Assembly: GCF_016587355.1 (NCBI RefSeq)
Contig: NZ_BNJF01000002.1
Span: forward strand, 124,001 to 188,000
Length of the DNA stretch: 64,000 nucleotides
Direction: 5' to 3'
Source of the DNA: Ktedonospora formicarum
GTDB taxonomy: Bacteria > Chloroflexota > Ktedonobacteria > Ktedonobacterales > Ktedonobacteraceae
Shown here in pieces: positions 35,028 to 44,528 of this stretch (positions are counted from its first letter, which is position 1; every line of letters begins with the position of its first letter). Position numbers and translations under genes: made by a program. The notes beneath the pieces are model-generated. The model did no database searches and had not been told where the DNA came from. It saw nothing but the letters and a program-made list of their open reading frames with translations.

Positions 35028-35664
35028 GAGGGGAGAGCAACATAAATATCTGTGCACACAATGAGCAAATTTGACACTCCCATTTCTTGACTAACGCTGT
35101 GAATAGTCTCACTTAGATGGAAAATCGAAATGAAAGCAGAAGACCCATTCAAGGAGACCAATCATGATAACTTGAGCCACACATTCTCTCAAATCATTTC
35201 TATCGGTCGCATGGATGCCAACCATTGCGCTCACAGCCCTCTGTCTGCTCTTGTGTCAATCTCTCTCTAAAAAGTGATGCCTCAGTTCGCCAGATATTTA
35301 TGGCTGCTCTTGTTTCATCGAAACGAACGTACAGCAGCGACCATTTTCGCTACCGTAGCGCGTAGCACCGCTGTTTCCATACACTCCTCTCTAGCTGTGC
35401 AATGATAGGCATGCCAGCGTTGAAAGGGAAGGCTCCCACATTTGCTTCGATTGCCCTGCGACCCCATGGGCAGGCAGGCACATAGCCTCTGCAACATAGA
35501 CCTGTTCTCACTAAGAAGAAGAGGTGGCTTCTCATGAATCTCTCATTTTGAGCGCTTAGACTCGCCAAAGAACATACTCTCTTCCGTTGTCAAATAGACA
35601 TACGACATTGTTGTGATATGTGTAAAAGAAGCTGTCTTCATGGCAGCAAGAAAGAAAAAAGCCC
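35028..35664. other. Gene-free stretch
   Basis: No recognised gene. A - strand frame at 35350-35568 (Cys/Trp/Arg-rich, ending QRCYALR) has no ribosome site or family features and may be mobile-element debris. The GC-neutral left part is probably upstream DNA of the lost TetR gene. Confidence 0.35.
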
Positions 35665-35895
35665 ATGAATGCTCGTTCTGTTCGCTTCCTTGGGGGCTTA
35701 ATCGTCATGTTTGTTGCCCTCCTCTGTAGTTTGTACTATCTCATTCCAGGATATGAGCATCTTTTGGTAACTCATGACGCCAAGGCGATGCATCCAACGC
35801 ATGCCATTGCCTTCTTTGCCATCGCGATTGTGGCGTTCCTCGTCGCTCTGGTTTCGCGCCCTCAAACGACGAAGCGGCAGGCTCAACAACAGTAG
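35665..35895 (+). CDS. Small two-helix membrane protein upstream of uppP
   Basis: 76 residues: a first helix FLGGLIVMFVALLCSLYYLIPG, a short loop with several His (HLLVTHDAKAMHPTHA), a second helix AIAFFAIAIVAFLVALV and a basic tail. No known family. It ends 17 nt before uppP and is probably co-transcribed with it, so it may belong to the envelope module. Confidence 0.65.
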   Translation: MNARSVRFLGGLIVMFVALLCSLYYLIPGYEHLLVTHDAKAMHPTHAIAFFAIAIVAFLVALVSRPQTTKRQAQQQ

Positions 35896-35912
35896 AAAGG
35901 CATCCCCACCCC

Positions 35913-36794
35913 ATGAACTTGACACTCTGGCAGACCATTCTTCTGTCGCTTTTGCAAGGTCTGACCGAACTTTTTCCTATTAGTAGTTTGGGACATACTG
36001 TCATCGTGCCGGGATTGCTCAACTGGGGCGACCTCGTACATGATGAACGGTTCCTCCCGCTCATTACCGCGCTGCATCTTGGTACAAGTATCGCGCTGGT
36101 CATCTACTTCTGGCGTGACTGGTTGCAAGTCTGTCAAACGCTTGTTATCAGCGTGAAAGAGGCCAATGTGCAGACCGGCACGGAAGGATGGGTCAACTGG
36201 CTTATCATTCTTGGCTGTATTCCGGCCGGCATACTTGGAGTCTTCTTGGAGAAGCCGCTCAAGGCGCTCTTTGCCTCTCCTTTCCTTGCGGCGACCTTTT
36301 TGATAGTCAATGGGCTCTTGCTCTTGCTCGGCGAATGGTGGCGTCGCAAGCACATGCATGGAGCGAAAGGACTGCCCCCTAAAGAGCGAGAGATTCGGAC
36401 CCGTCCACTCTCATCGCTTAAGTGGTGGGAGGCGCTTCTCATCGGGTGCGCACAAGCACTGGCTCTCATTCCTGGCATCTCACGCTCTGGCGCAACGATG
36501 GTTGCAGGCCTTGGTGCCAGACTGAGTCATGAAGATGCAGCCCGTTTCTCCTTCCTGTTGGGAACACCTCTCATTGGTGCAGCCGCCCTGCTTGAGGTTC
36601 CACAACTCTTTCATGTGCCAGCTCCCACTCTTGGTCTTATTTGCTTAGGCATGGTCCTTTCAGGAATCATGGCTTTTCTGAGTACGAAGTTCTTAATGCG
36701 CTACTTTGAGACGGGCCGCCTCGACCCATTTGCCTACTACTGCATCGGTGCGGGCGCTCTTTCGCTCCTCCTGTTCATTTTCCTACCGAAGTAG
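35913..36794 (+). CDS. uppP: Undecaprenyl-diphosphate phosphatase
   Basis: 293 residues, about eight hydrophobic helices. Both catalytic regions are present: LLQGLTELFPISSLGH near the N-terminus, with the conserved Glu/Ser/His set, and ALIPGISRSGATMVAGL with the conserved Arg. The enzyme removes a phosphate from undecaprenyl diphosphate outside the membrane to recycle the lipid carrier of cell-wall synthesis, and extra copies give bacitracin resistance. It is followed by an OmpR-type two-component system on the same strand, which suggests control by envelope stress. A 76-residue membrane protein precedes it. Confidence 0.94.
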   Translation: MNLTLWQTILLSLLQGLTELFPISSLGHTVIVPGLLNWGDLVHDERFLPLITALHLGTSIALVIYFWRDWLQVCQTLVISVKEANVQTGTEGWVNWLIILGCIPAGILGVFLEKPLKALFASPFLAATFLIVNGLLLLLGEWWRRKHMHGAKGLPPKEREIRTRPLSSLKWWEALLIGCAQALALIPGISRSGATMVAGLGARLSHEDAARFSFLLGTPLIGAAALLEVPQLFHVPAPTLGLICLGMVLSGIMAFLSTKFLMRYFETGRLDPFAYYCIGAGALSLLLFIFLPK

Positions 36795-36927
36795 GGGTGT
36801 GATGGCAATTTGGGGGCAGGTATGTCTGTGACACGCCTTTTCAGAGGAATACGTGAGCAGTACAATACCTTTGTGTGAGATGCCTGCCTCTCTTCACTAT
36901 TTACTTCTCCGGAAGGGAAATGCATCG

Positions 36928-37605
36928 ATGAGAATCCTGGTTGCAGAAGATCATCCTGGGTTGGGGATGGACATACAGCGCGGTCTCGAACGCTTTCACT
37001 ACGTGACGGACCTCGCTGTTGATGGTGAGGATGCCCTCGCTCTGGCCCTAGTGAACCCCTATGATTTACTCATTCTTGATGTGATGTTGCCCTCTCTGGA
37101 TGGCTTCGAGGTTTGCCGCCGTGTTCGCAATGCCCATCGTATGTATCCAATTCTCTTCCTGACCGCTCGTGGCGAAATCGATGATCGTGTACGTGGCTTG
37201 GATCTGGGAGGGGACGACTATCTTGTCAAACCTTTCGCCTTCCGAGAGTTGGAGGCAAGAGTACGTGCACTCTTACGCCGTGAGCACACCGTTTCATCAG
37301 CTATTCTTACATTCAACGATCTTGTGCTGGATACCCAGACACACGAGGTACGGCGAGGTTCACGCCTCCTTACTCTGTCTCATCGCGAGTATGCTCTGTT
37401 AGAGTTCTTTTTGCATCATCCTCGTCAAGTCTTGAGCCGTACCATGATCGCTGATCACGTGTGGGATGGGGAAGCTCCCTATCAATCCAATATCATCGAT
37501 GTCTATGTTCGTTATCTCCGCAACAAGCTCTGCGCATCGGGCGAGCCAGATGTCATTGCGACCATTCGGGGCGTGGGCTATCAACTGAAGGAGGAGACGC
37601 CATGA
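36928..37605 (+). CDS. OmpR-family response regulator
   Basis: 225 residues from ATG 36928 (GGAAGGG upstream; a GTG at 36853 would add 25 non-family residues). Receiver domain: VAEDHPGLGMDIQRG, phospho-Asp in LLILDVMLP, Thr in FLTARGE, Lys in YLVKPF. The winged HTH ends SNIIDVYVRYLRNKL and IRGVGYQL. Its stop overlaps the histidine kinase start (ATGA), so the pair is translationally coupled. Likely targets are uppP and the operon itself. Confidence 0.94.
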   Translation: MRILVAEDHPGLGMDIQRGLERFHYVTDLAVDGEDALALALVNPYDLLILDVMLPSLDGFEVCRRVRNAHRMYPILFLTARGEIDDRVRGLDLGGDDYLVKPFAFRELEARVRALLRREHTVSSAILTFNDLVLDTQTHEVRRGSRLLTLSHREYALLEFFLHHPRQVLSRTMIADHVWDGEAPYQSNIIDVYVRYLRNKLCASGEPDVIATIRGVGYQLKEETP

Positions 37606-39080
37606 AGCGCTTACACAAACTATGGACACGCATCTGGCCCATGGGCACACGCCTCCAACTGACCTGCTGGTACACCTGTATTCTTGCACTGATCATCGTG
37701 TGCGCAGGCACTGTTGTCTACAAATATCTGGAAAGCTCACTTGAAAGCAGTTTTGATACGACCCTGTCCTTGCAAGCACATTTAATTAGTAGCGAGATCA
37801 GCTTCACCGATCATCAATTGATGATCAGCGACCGTACAGGCGACATACCCAGCCTTGCAGCGACCAGAGCTGACCCGCGCTCTATACCCGCAGATGTCAC
37901 CAATGGCCTGCTTGTTCGAGTCCTCGATATGCAAGGCCATGTTGTTCGCGAGTCACCGGGGTTCCGCTTCTACCCGCTTCCTACCAGTATCCTGGTTCCT
38001 CTCTCTCAGAAGACGATCAACAGGCAGACGCTCACTATCAAAAGCTCAGGCCTGGAAATACGCGTGTATAGTCAGGTGCTCACCAGCCAGGGAAAGCCCT
38101 ATGCGATCATACAAGTAGGAGAATCGCTGGCACAAATGCATAGTGTGTTGCGCAACACAGCGTTTGTCCTCCTTCTCCTGACCCCAATACTGCTGGCTCT
38201 TAGTGCTGTGGGAAGCTACTGGCTCGCCGCGCGTGCGTTTGCTCCCATTCATCAGTTGACGACCACAGCCCGCGATATTCATTCACGTGATCTGCATCAA
38301 CGAGTTCCCCTCCCACGGGCACATGATGAGGTCTACTTTCTCGCGACGACGGTAAACGCGATGATTGCTCGTCTAGAAGATGCCTTCACCAGACAGAGGC
38401 GATTTGTTGCTGATGCCTCGCATGAGCTACGCACACCTATCGCTGCCATCGTAAGTAAGACTGATGTTGCCCTCCTCCAGACGCTGGGCACGCAAGACTA
38501 TATCGATATCATTCAACAAATAAATACAGAATCGTTACGCCTGGGCGATCTGATCAAGGACCTGCTTACACTTGCACGAGCAGATGAGGGGCGGCTCCAC
38601 CTCATCTATGAACCAGTACGCCTCGATCTCCTTGTTGAAGCAGTTCTTGCCACCGCAACAGAGCTAGCAGAAGCGCGCCAGATTACGTTCCAGATGGAGC
38701 ATGTCATGCCCGTCGAGGTGAGTGGGGACGAGGCACGCCTGATGCAGGTCATCATCAATCTGGTCGATAACGCACTCACCTACACTCCCCCTCATGGACA
38801 TGTAACACTAAGTGTCAGGTACGAGGGTACACAAGGCCTAGTTATCGTTCAGGATACAGGAAAGGGCATTGCGCCTGAGCATCTTCCTCACATCTTTGAG
38901 CGCTTCTACCGTGTAGATAGCGCTCGCAGTCGCGACATGTCCACCGGACGTGGTAGTGGGCTTGGGCTGGCTATCGTCGATTGGATTGTTCAAGCACATG
39001 GTGGTCGCGTCACTGTCGAGAGTCACCTGGATCAAGGGTCAACGTTTACGCTCTCTCTCCCTCTTCAGCCAGCCTCGTAA
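37602..39080 (+). CDS. Two-component sensor histidine kinase with HAMP domain
   Basis: 492 residues. Two membrane helices (LTCWYTCILALIIVCAGTVVY and FVLLLLTPILLALSAVGSYWLAA) flank an extracytoplasmic sensor of about 130 residues. HAMP follows (DIHSRDLHQRVPLPRAHDEVYFLATTVNAM), then HisKA with FVADASHELRTPIAAI and HATPase_c (NLVDNALTYTPP, DTGKGIAPEHLPHIFERFYRVD, GSGLGLAIV). It should phosphorylate the regulator encoded just upstream, with which it shares ATGA. The envelope-facing sensor and the neighbouring uppP suggest a cell-wall or antibiotic signal. Confidence 0.95.
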   Translation: MKRLHKLWTRIWPMGTRLQLTCWYTCILALIIVCAGTVVYKYLESSLESSFDTTLSLQAHLISSEISFTDHQLMISDRTGDIPSLAATRADPRSIPADVTNGLLVRVLDMQGHVVRESPGFRFYPLPTSILVPLSQKTINRQTLTIKSSGLEIRVYSQVLTSQGKPYAIIQVGESLAQMHSVLRNTAFVLLLLTPILLALSAVGSYWLAARAFAPIHQLTTTARDIHSRDLHQRVPLPRAHDEVYFLATTVNAMIARLEDAFTRQRRFVADASHELRTPIAAIVSKTDVALLQTLGTQDYIDIIQQINTESLRLGDLIKDLLTLARADEGRLHLIYEPVRLDLLVEAVLATATELAEARQITFQMEHVMPVEVSGDEARLMQVIINLVDNALTYTPPHGHVTLSVRYEGTQGLVIVQDTGKGIAPEHLPHIFERFYRVDSARSRDMSTGRGSGLGLAIVDWIVQAHGGRVTVESHLDQGSTFTLSLPLQPAS

Positions 39081-39424
39081 CTAGATATCTCCTCGAGGCA
39101 TTCATATCTGGATTGATCCCTCTTGCAATAAGATGACAGATCCATTACGAAAAGCGATGGGATTGTTCACACTCCTGTCATGTTGGTGGCATACACTAGA
39201 ACTACAGATGCAGATGCTCATCTCTCAAACTATTACGGCTCTAAGCAGTCAAAATGATGAAAAGAGGAAGATGTATTTCATCCTATGTGGCCCTACAGTC
39301 TACGTCTTTTCTCAGGAACCAGAGTGTTTCTGTCACAGGATCAGCCCAAAGACGGAAATACTCATATGACGGAGTGTCTACGTGCAAGCATCACATTTGT
39401 CGAACCAGTAGGAGGTGCCCCATC
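39081..39424. other. Gap without a clear gene
   Basis: A small GCCTCG/CGAGGC hairpin at about 39074-39101 closes the two-component operon. The rest has only short frames without ribosome sites. The right end contains the AGGAGG of the next gene. Confidence 0.35.
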
Positions 39425-40162
39425 ATGCACATTCAAACATACACAGTAACAGCCACCATACGGCGCGCAGGCCCATATCTCGGAATAGTGGCAGTGGTCT
39501 ATAGCGCTTTCCACCTGGCAAATATCTTTGCAGTGAGCACATTAAATCCTTTTTTAAGTTCCACCTTTCCTGGAGCAAATGCAACGGCATCTGCCATCGC
39601 ATCATTTTTTCAGCAAACTCCTGACCTCGTTCGCCTCTATACCATCTTCCAATTTGGGGCTGGCATTGCATTCGGCACTTTCGCCATAGCCGTCTTCAGC
39701 AGGCTACGGCTGCTGGGCGCGCATCCCGCCTGGCTTAATATCGCGCTCTTTAGCGGCATCATGACGGGGCTAGACATAGCGACTGCGTCTCATATCACAT
39801 GGGTCATGACGTGGCCCGGCATCGCGCAAAACGTTCCGCTCACAGTAGCGCTCTATTACCTGCAATTTACCTTCGGTGGTCCCGGCTTCTCTGTGCCGGT
39901 GGGGCTGTTTGCAGGCAGTATTGCCATCGCTGCTATGAAGATGAAGCTCCTACCAAAGTGGATCATCTGGCCTGGCATTTTTATTGGGATTGTGGGCATA
40001 TTAAGCAGTCTCAACCTCATCATGCCCGTTACTCCCCCCATACCATTCCTTATTCCGCTCACAAGGTTCCCAAACTTCGTCTGGATTATTGCAGCTGGAT
40101 TTGCGCTTCCAGTACCTGATTCTGCTGCAAACCAACAAGAGGTGGTTGGGAATAAGTCCTAA
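39425..40162 (+). CDS. Multi-helix membrane protein, unknown function
   Basis: 245 residues with about six hydrophobic helices (YLGIVAVVYSAFHLANIFAV, LYTIFQFGAGIAFGTFAIAVF, WIIWPGIFIGIVGILSSLNLI and others). There is no transporter or enzyme signature that I recognise; the overall form resembles DUF4386-like membrane proteins. The frame opens at 39254, but ATG 39425 has a strong AGGAGG 9 nt upstream and marks where the membrane sequence begins. It stands alone after the two-component operon. Confidence 0.72.
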   Translation: MHIQTYTVTATIRRAGPYLGIVAVVYSAFHLANIFAVSTLNPFLSSTFPGANATASAIASFFQQTPDLVRLYTIFQFGAGIAFGTFAIAVFSRLRLLGAHPAWLNIALFSGIMTGLDIATASHITWVMTWPGIAQNVPLTVALYYLQFTFGGPGFSVPVGLFAGSIAIAAMKMKLLPKWIIWPGIFIGIVGILSSLNLIMPVTPPIPFLIPLTRFPNFVWIIAAGFALPVPDSAANQQEVVGNKS

Positions 40163-40671
40163 GAGAACAAGGGGTTTGGCATACAGAAGAGTTTTTTATC
40201 AACAAGGTTACAAAAAACGGAACATGGCCTTTCCCTCAAATATCTTGACGCAGGTTCGAAAAGACGACCAAACATATGAGCTATGAATGACTCAATACAA
40301 AAAATTTTGTCATACTAGATTATGCAAAAGAGACAATTGGCACTAAGCTCTTAGTAGCGTGGCATATTCTATAGTGGTCTCAGTACCGATCGATTTGGAG
40401 ACAGGGCGCGCAATGCTCTCCCTCAAGCCATAGCCATACAGGGATGTTTCAGTTCAGAAAAGGATGTCTAGCAATATATTGATTATACTGAAAAGCTCCC
40501 AGGAAGGGGAATATTGCCAATGATCACGGTCAAAGAGGTAAGCCCCAGGACGACGAGCCATCTTTTAGCCTCAAGACTATGTGCCCCCTCCCCTTTCTGA
40601 GCCAGCTCTTGTTTGGTGATACTCAGACGCTTGAATAAGATGGTCAACAGAGCCGAAAGAAAATGGGAAAA
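40163..40671. other. Gene-free stretch between convergent genes
   Basis: Nothing recognised. It contains an A/T-rich part and several short frames. No clear hairpin terminator was found for either neighbour. Confidence 0.35.
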
Positions 40672-41733
40672 TCAGCTTGATGTTGAAATGACCCCAACCG
40701 ATTGGCGGCTTTTAAGCTTACAGGCAAGTTCGACGCAAATGGTGGTTGCATCTGGATGTTGGAAGCGATCCATTAGGCGGCGTGCAGCCAGCATACCCAT
40801 TTCTTTGCAATCAACGTACATAGACGTTAACGCTGGAGTGAGCAGAGCTGACGTTGGTATATCGTCAAAGCCAATCACCGAAATGTCCTCAGGGACGCGT
40901 TTACCTGCTTCATGTATTGCATGCATTGCGCCAATAGCAGCCTCATCGTTCACGGCAAAGATGGCGGTAAACTGACATTTATTAGCTATAAGCAGATCAT
41001 ACACAGCATCGCGAACGTCGTCTACGCGCAAATGGCTTTCGAGAACCAGCCTGGGATCAAAGGGAATTCCAACTTCTTGCATTGCGGTGCGATATCCCTC
41101 ATAACGCTGGTGAAGGGTGCGCCTGGAGGTGTAGATGGGAGTAGTAATATGCAGAATGCGCCGATGTCCGTGTGCAAGCAAATGCTGCGTTGCCTGGAGT
41201 GCTCCAGTGAAGTTAGCAGGAAGAAAAGTATCGACCAACAATTCGCGATGATCTGCGTTGATCACAGCTATCGGCATGTTGAGGCCACACAGTTGCTCAA
41301 TCACTTCGCGCTCCTGTATGCTTGCCAATAGTACACCCTCAATCTGGCGCTCTTTGATCTTCCTAGAAATAAAGGCAGAACCTTGTTCACCTTGCTCAAC
41401 AATGGAGTAGCTGAGCTGAATATCGTGCTGGCGACATTCAGCTTCTATGCCATGTAAGATAGCCGTATGAAAGTTATCAAGGCCAAGGCCAGGGCCGTCG
41501 CTGAATGTCGCCGTAAAAAGACCGATATGTCGCAATTTCGTTGGTGCAAATGAATCGTAGTATCCCATCTCAGTGGCAACAGCTATAACCTGACGTCTCA
41601 AGTCATCGCTGATCCCATAGACATTATTCAGTACACGAGAGACGGTGCTAATTGAGACACCCGCTCGTTTTGCTATATCGCGCAGATGAACGCGCCGCAT
41701 TGGTAGGCTATCTGGGAGTGTGCGCTCTTTCAT
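40672..41733 (-). CDS. LacI family transcriptional regulator
   Basis: 353 residues. The N-terminal HTH is typical (HLRDIAKRAGVSISTVSRVLNNVYGISDDLRRQVIAVATEMGYY), followed by the periplasmic-binding-protein-like sensor domain (IGLFTATFSD, VNDEAAIGAMHAIHEAGKRVPEDISVIGFDDIP). AGGAGG lies 5 nt before ATG 41733, so that start is preferred over ATG 41757. It is divergent from a sugar ABC importer operon and probably represses it until the sugar binds. Dyads of TTGCAA and CTTTG/CAAAG type lie in the shared upstream region. Confidence 0.94.
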   Translation of the reverse strand: MKERTLPDSLPMRRVHLRDIAKRAGVSISTVSRVLNNVYGISDDLRRQVIAVATEMGYYDSFAPTKLRHIGLFTATFSDGPGLGLDNFHTAILHGIEAECRQHDIQLSYSIVEQGEQGSAFISRKIKERQIEGVLLASIQEREVIEQLCGLNMPIAVINADHRELLVDTFLPANFTGALQATQHLLAHGHRRILHITTPIYTSRRTLHQRYEGYRTAMQEVGIPFDPRLVLESHLRVDDVRDAVYDLLIANKCQFTAIFAVNDEAAIGAMHAIHEAGKRVPEDISVIGFDDIPTSALLTPALTSMYVDCKEMGMLAARRLMDRFQHPDATTICVELACKLKSRQSVGVISTSS

Positions 41734-41810
41734 CTTCCCCTCCTGATTGTTCTCCATTGGCTGTTGAGCAACCTATATTATGGCTGATGGAAATCTATTA
41801 TATCTCATAT

Positions 41811-41979
41811 TTGCAAAATTGCAAAACCCTTTCTCCAATACTTTGCATTTCAAAGGTTTTATACCTATTTTAATAAGATTAAGAAAGCTAAAAAATGCAC
41901 AATCAAGAAAATATCACACAAATTTCGCAAATATATCGCAAAAACAATATTGAAAATCGAATATATATTTCTGTATACT
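41811..41979 (+). promoter_or_regulatory. Importer promoter with likely LacI operators
   Basis: Promoter TTGAAA (41950-41955) and TATACT (41974-41979), spacing 18, in the very AT-rich space between regulator and importer. Candidate operator parts: TTGCAA at 41811 and 41819, a CTTTG/CAAAG dyad at 41841-41855, and TCGCAA direct repeats at 41925 and 41936, just upstream of the -35. Which ones bind LacI cannot be told by eye. Confidence 0.6.
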
Positions 41980-42048
41980 TGAAAACATAACTTGATATTT
42001 ACGAAGAAGTTGCAAAATAATCATTCACCCAAAGGAGGGTAATATTTC

Positions 42049-43347
42049 ATGACACCCCATCCATCGCGTCCGTTCTATGCTAGCTTCGCGATGCTCCTCT
42101 GTGTCGCATTTATGCTGGTTGCCTGTGGAGGCTTTGGGTCTCCCCCCTCAAATCAGAAGGTTAATCTGACCTTCTGGAACTTTAATAATCTGCAACAATC
42201 GACCGTCGATGCCTTTAACAAGAGTCATCCCAATATTCATGTGACGATGAGCATTGTTCCTGGGGGGCAACTCTATACGAAGCTGGAAGCAGCCATTAAG
42301 GCAAACACCGCGCCAGACATCACCCGCGTTGAATACAACTATCTCCCCACTATCGAAGCGACAGGTGGGCTGGTTGACCTTTCGAAATATGACGCAGGGT
42401 CTTTGCAAAGTCAATTTGTTCCATGGACCTGGGCCCAGGTCAAGCGCGGCGACGCCATTTATGCTCTCCCGATGGATACAGGACCCGTAGCGATGGCCTA
42501 TCGCACCGATATTTTTCAGAAATACCATCTCTCGCCCCCGACGACCTGGGAGGAATATGCGAAAGACGCTGCAATCTTGCATGCCGCTAACCCCAAGCTC
42601 TACATCACCGACTTCCCAGCAGATAATATGTACTGGTTTACAGCCCTTGCCTGGCAAGGCGGTGGACGTTGGTTTAGCACCACAAGCGATTCCTGGAAAG
42701 TTTCGATCAATGATGCAGGAACAAAACAGGTTGCAAACTACTGGCAAAATTTGATCAACAGCCATCTGGTGTCAAACATCCCTGAAGCAAACCCGCTCTT
42801 CGCCCAGAATGAGGCGGCAGGAAATATGGCAACTGTGATCACTGCAGCCTGGAATACAAAGTATATTGCGAGCGGTCAGCCCCAGAATGCCGGGAAGTGG
42901 AAAATCGCACCGTTGCCCCAGTGGGTTGCCGGGCAACAGCTTTCTGCGAACATCGGCGGCTCGACTAATGCAGTCACGACCAGCTCCAAATATCCAGAGC
43001 AGGCGGCTGAGTTTGTGAAATGGATCAGTACCAATTCTCAGGCATTGACCAACCAGGTGGTTACGCAGAAGATCTTTCCTTCTACCACCGCAGGTTTATC
43101 CCTCTCGCCGCTAAAACAACTGGATGCGTACTACAATCAACATGTTGTTGACGTCTTCATGCCTGCCTCGCAGCATATTGATACCACCTTTGTATGGGGT
43201 CCAACCATGCTCACGGTATCCTCGGATTACAGCGATTTGACCAAGCAGATTATTACCGGAAAAACAACGATGCCGGCAGTCCTAGACACTTTACAGACGA
43301 AAACGATATCCTCTATGCAGCAACAAGGTTTTAATGTACAACATTAA
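42049..43347 (+). CDS. ABC transporter sugar-binding lipoprotein
   Basis: 432 residues. Lipoprotein signal (AMLLCVAFMLVACGG, lipobox LVAC), then a type-1 extracellular solute-binding fold: VNLTFWNFNNLQQSTVDAFNKSHPNI, YTKLEAAIKANTAPDITRVEY, ALPMDTGPVAMAYRTDIF and WTALAWQGGG-like aromatic pocket segments (YWFTALAWQGG). It captures an oligosaccharide or sugar at the membrane surface and delivers it to the two permeases encoded downstream. AAAGGAGGG precedes ATG 42049. A hairpin with a T-rich tail follows the gene, as often seen where the binding protein must be made in excess. Confidence 0.93.
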   Translation: MTPHPSRPFYASFAMLLCVAFMLVACGGFGSPPSNQKVNLTFWNFNNLQQSTVDAFNKSHPNIHVTMSIVPGGQLYTKLEAAIKANTAPDITRVEYNYLPTIEATGGLVDLSKYDAGSLQSQFVPWTWAQVKRGDAIYALPMDTGPVAMAYRTDIFQKYHLSPPTTWEEYAKDAAILHAANPKLYITDFPADNMYWFTALAWQGGGRWFSTTSDSWKVSINDAGTKQVANYWQNLINSHLVSNIPEANPLFAQNEAAGNMATVITAAWNTKYIASGQPQNAGKWKIAPLPQWVAGQQLSANIGGSTNAVTTSSKYPEQAAEFVKWISTNSQALTNQVVTQKIFPSTTAGLSLSPLKQLDAYYNQHVVDVFMPASQHIDTTFVWGPTMLTVSSDYSDLTKQIITGKTTMPAVLDTLQTKTISSMQQQGFNVQH

Positions 43348-43418
43348 TCCTGCTTGCTCAGGATTAAGTACAGAGTCGTAATTCTGACACTTTGGACAAC
43401 TGATCACTCTCCTCCTGG

Positions 43419-43450
43419 AGGGGCAGAAACAAATGCTGCCCCTTCCTTTT
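43419..43450 (+). terminator. Attenuator-like hairpin between binding protein and permease genes
   Basis: Arms AGGGGCAG (43419-43426) and CTGCCCCT (43436-43443), then TCCTTTTT. It is placed to lower permease expression relative to the binding protein. A second short hairpin, CGCTAGC/GCTAGCG, lies at 43499-43515. Confidence 0.65.
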
Positions 43451-43554
43451 TCATCATCGCGATCATTTACTCCTTATCCGGAAACCTGAGCGCGTCAGCG
43501 CTAGCCGCGCTAGCGGCGTTGGTTTTCGAATAAGACCTTAGAAGGGAGTTTGTC

Positions 43555-44523
43555 ATGGAAGCCGAAATCGCTGACGATCTTGCTACTCAGGCTTCAACGT
43601 TACCACACCAACGCCGCTTGAAGCTCCGCTCACTGCGGATGCGTACCTTCATCCCTTACTTCTTTCTCACTCCTGCTATCCTGCTTTTCATCCTGTTTTT
43701 TGCGGTGCCTGTGGGATACGCAGTCTGGCAGAGCTTATTTCAGATTCACCGCGATGCCCTGGGCTTGAGCGCGCCCACGCAGGTATTCGCAGGCCTGGCT
43801 AATTATCAGAGAGCCATCACTGATCCAGATCTGTACCAGGGTTTTGGACGTGTCCTGCTCTACGGCCTGATTGAGGTGCCTACTATGCTGGTTCTGGCCG
43901 TGTTCTTTGCGCTCTTGCTCGATAGTGCAGCAACGCACGCGCGTGCGCGTGCGTTCTTTCGGATCACATTTTTCCTGCCCTACGCTATTCCAGGAGTCAT
44001 CGCTGTATATATCTGGGGCTATCTCTACACTCCTCAGCTAAGCCCGATTACGCAAGTGTTGACTCTCCTTCATCTGGGGGGACCAGATTTCCTCGGACCC
44101 TCGTCAGTTCTCTGGTCAATCGGCAACATCGCTATCTGGGGAGGTACGGGTTACCAAGTGCTGGTCATTTTCTCAACACTTCAGGCAATATCCCCCAATC
44201 TGTACGAGGCTGCACGCATTGATGGCTGTTCCGAGTGGCAAATTGCCTGGTTTATCAAGCTCCGGATGATTCTCCCAGCAGTGGCTCTAATCAGCATGTT
44301 CTCTGTTATCGGCGCACTACAGTTGTTTGCGGAGCCTATGCTTTTAGGGAGCCTCTCAAGCAGCATTACTTCGAGCTTTACCCCCAACATGTATCTCTAT
44401 AAGACGGCTCTTGATGGGGGGAACTATTCCTATGCTGCCGCACTCTCAATAGTGTGGGCGTTGTTGACTTCTTTCTTCTCGTTTAGCGTTTTACGGTTTT
44501 CACGCAAACGGACAGGAGTGTAA
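43555..44523 (+). CDS. ABC sugar permease, MalF-type
   Basis: 322 residues, six hydrophobic helices after a polar N-terminus of about 35. The ATPase-docking EAA loop reads YEAARIDGCSEWQIAWFIKLRMILP. It forms the membrane channel with the next gene product. GAAGGGAG precedes ATG 43555. The next gene starts 5 nt after its stop. Confidence 0.94.
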   Translation: MEAEIADDLATQASTLPHQRRLKLRSLRMRTFIPYFFLTPAILLFILFFAVPVGYAVWQSLFQIHRDALGLSAPTQVFAGLANYQRAITDPDLYQGFGRVLLYGLIEVPTMLVLAVFFALLLDSAATHARARAFFRITFFLPYAIPGVIAVYIWGYLYTPQLSPITQVLTLLHLGGPDFLGPSSVLWSIGNIAIWGGTGYQVLVIFSTLQAISPNLYEAARIDGCSEWQIAWFIKLRMILPAVALISMFSVIGALQLFAEPMLLGSLSSSITSSFTPNMYLYKTALDGGNYSYAAALSIVWALLTSFFSFSVLRFSRKRTGV

Positions 44524-44528
44524 GACCT

